Assembly (NCBI GenBank): GCA_027620105.1
Contig: JAQCIA010000136.1
Coordinates: 1-6,120, forward strand
Origin: Verrucomicrobiota bacterium
Lineage (GTDB): Bacteria; Verrucomicrobiota; Kiritimatiellia; UBA8416; JAIOPI01
Length of the DNA: 6,120 nucleotides
Direction: 5' to 3'
Shown here: positions 5,970 through 6,120 of the stretch, piece after piece
Layout of the letters: every line of letters starts with the position of its first letter
How positions within the stretch are numbered: position 1 is the first letter of the stretch
The notes under the pieces: model-generated
What the model was told of the DNA's origin: nothing
Seen by the model: the letters and a program-made list of their open reading frames with translations, nothing else
Databases searched by the model: none
Made by a program: the position numbers and the translations under genes

Positions 5970-6120
5970 TTTGTTTTGCGGTGCGCTATGCGTGGCCGCG
6001 TGTTTGCCCAGCCTTGTCCAGGGACAGGGGACGGGTGCGCCGATTCGCAATCTGCGCATTCCGCTGGAACACTACGAGGATGGCAAGGTGCGGACGCAGA
6101 TTACGGCGGGGACGGCGACC
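5953..6120 (+). CDS. N-terminus of an exported protein, possibly LptC-like (3' truncated by window)
   Basis: The frame opens at ATG 5953, inside the end of kdsA, and runs to the window edge (56 codons). GAAGG (5942-5946) sits 6 bases upstream, a good ribosome site, and an in-frame stop at 5941-5943 limits any earlier start. The first 25 or so residues form a hydrophobic signal-like segment (MQLWTSLFCGALCVAACLPS), though the n-region has no Lys or Arg, which is unusual. VAAC (14-17) fits a lipoprotein cleavage box, so either a lipoprotein or an uncleaved anchor is possible. The mature part begins PIRNLRIPLEHYEDGKVRTQITAGTA, which resembles the start of LptC/OstA-like domains (a 'pl-eydedGkl-s-itA' pattern). 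Its place directly after kdsA fits an LPS-export component of the periplasm. The family call is tentative because most of the protein is outside the window. Confidence 0.6.
   Translation, partial: MQLWTSLFCGALCVAACLPSLVQGQGTGAPIRNLRIPLEHYEDGKVRTQITAGTAT

Overview
This is an ordinary-looking chromosomal stretch of a high-GC Gram-negative (diderm) bacterium. Every gene I can support lies on the + strand. The right half makes precursors for the inner core of lipopolysaccharide (ADP-heptose and Kdo), so the cell has an LPS outer membrane. The Aquifex-like, metal-binding form of KdsA, a heptose kinase that lacks the nucleotidyltransferase half found in the E. coli enzyme, and the gene order hldA-kdsB-kdsA followed by an exported protein would fit the PVC group (for example Kiritimatiellota, Verrucomicrobiota or Omnitrophota) better than gammaproteobacteria. 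That placement is an inference and not firm.

Left block (1-2260): the 3' end of dnaX (clamp-loader subunit gamma/tau), then ybaB/ebfC (nucleoid-associated protein) and recR (recombinational repair). This dnaX-ybaB-recR set is conserved across many bacteria. After a 165-171 base gap with overlapping alternative hairpins and a 3-codon micro-ORF comes a YggS/YBL036C-type pyridoxal-phosphate homeostasis protein.

Right block (about 2327-6120): a relatively AT-rich gap with a weak promoter candidate precedes a 253-residue membrane-anchored protein with an AsmA-like N-terminal region. It overlaps by 23 bases the kinase-only heptose-7-phosphate kinase (hldA/rfaE1). Next come kdsB (CMP-Kdo synthetase), kdsA (Kdo-8-phosphate synthase) and, overlapping kdsA by 17 bases, the start of an exported protein that could be LptC-like but runs off the window. 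The overlaps suggest co-transcription and translational coupling. The kinase feeds the ADP-heptose branch. KdsA makes Kdo-8-phosphate and, after dephosphorylation by an enzyme not encoded here, KdsB activates Kdo for transfer to lipid A. The AsmA-like and exported proteins are plausible envelope lipid or LPS transport partners.

I found no tRNA, rRNA, CRISPR array, insertion sequence or defence island. No strong candidate for a wholly new system is present. The items most worth a second look are the small AsmA-like gene in the LPS operon, the micro-ORF or possible frameshift before yggS, the metal-dependent KdsA, and the intergenic repeat-like elements.
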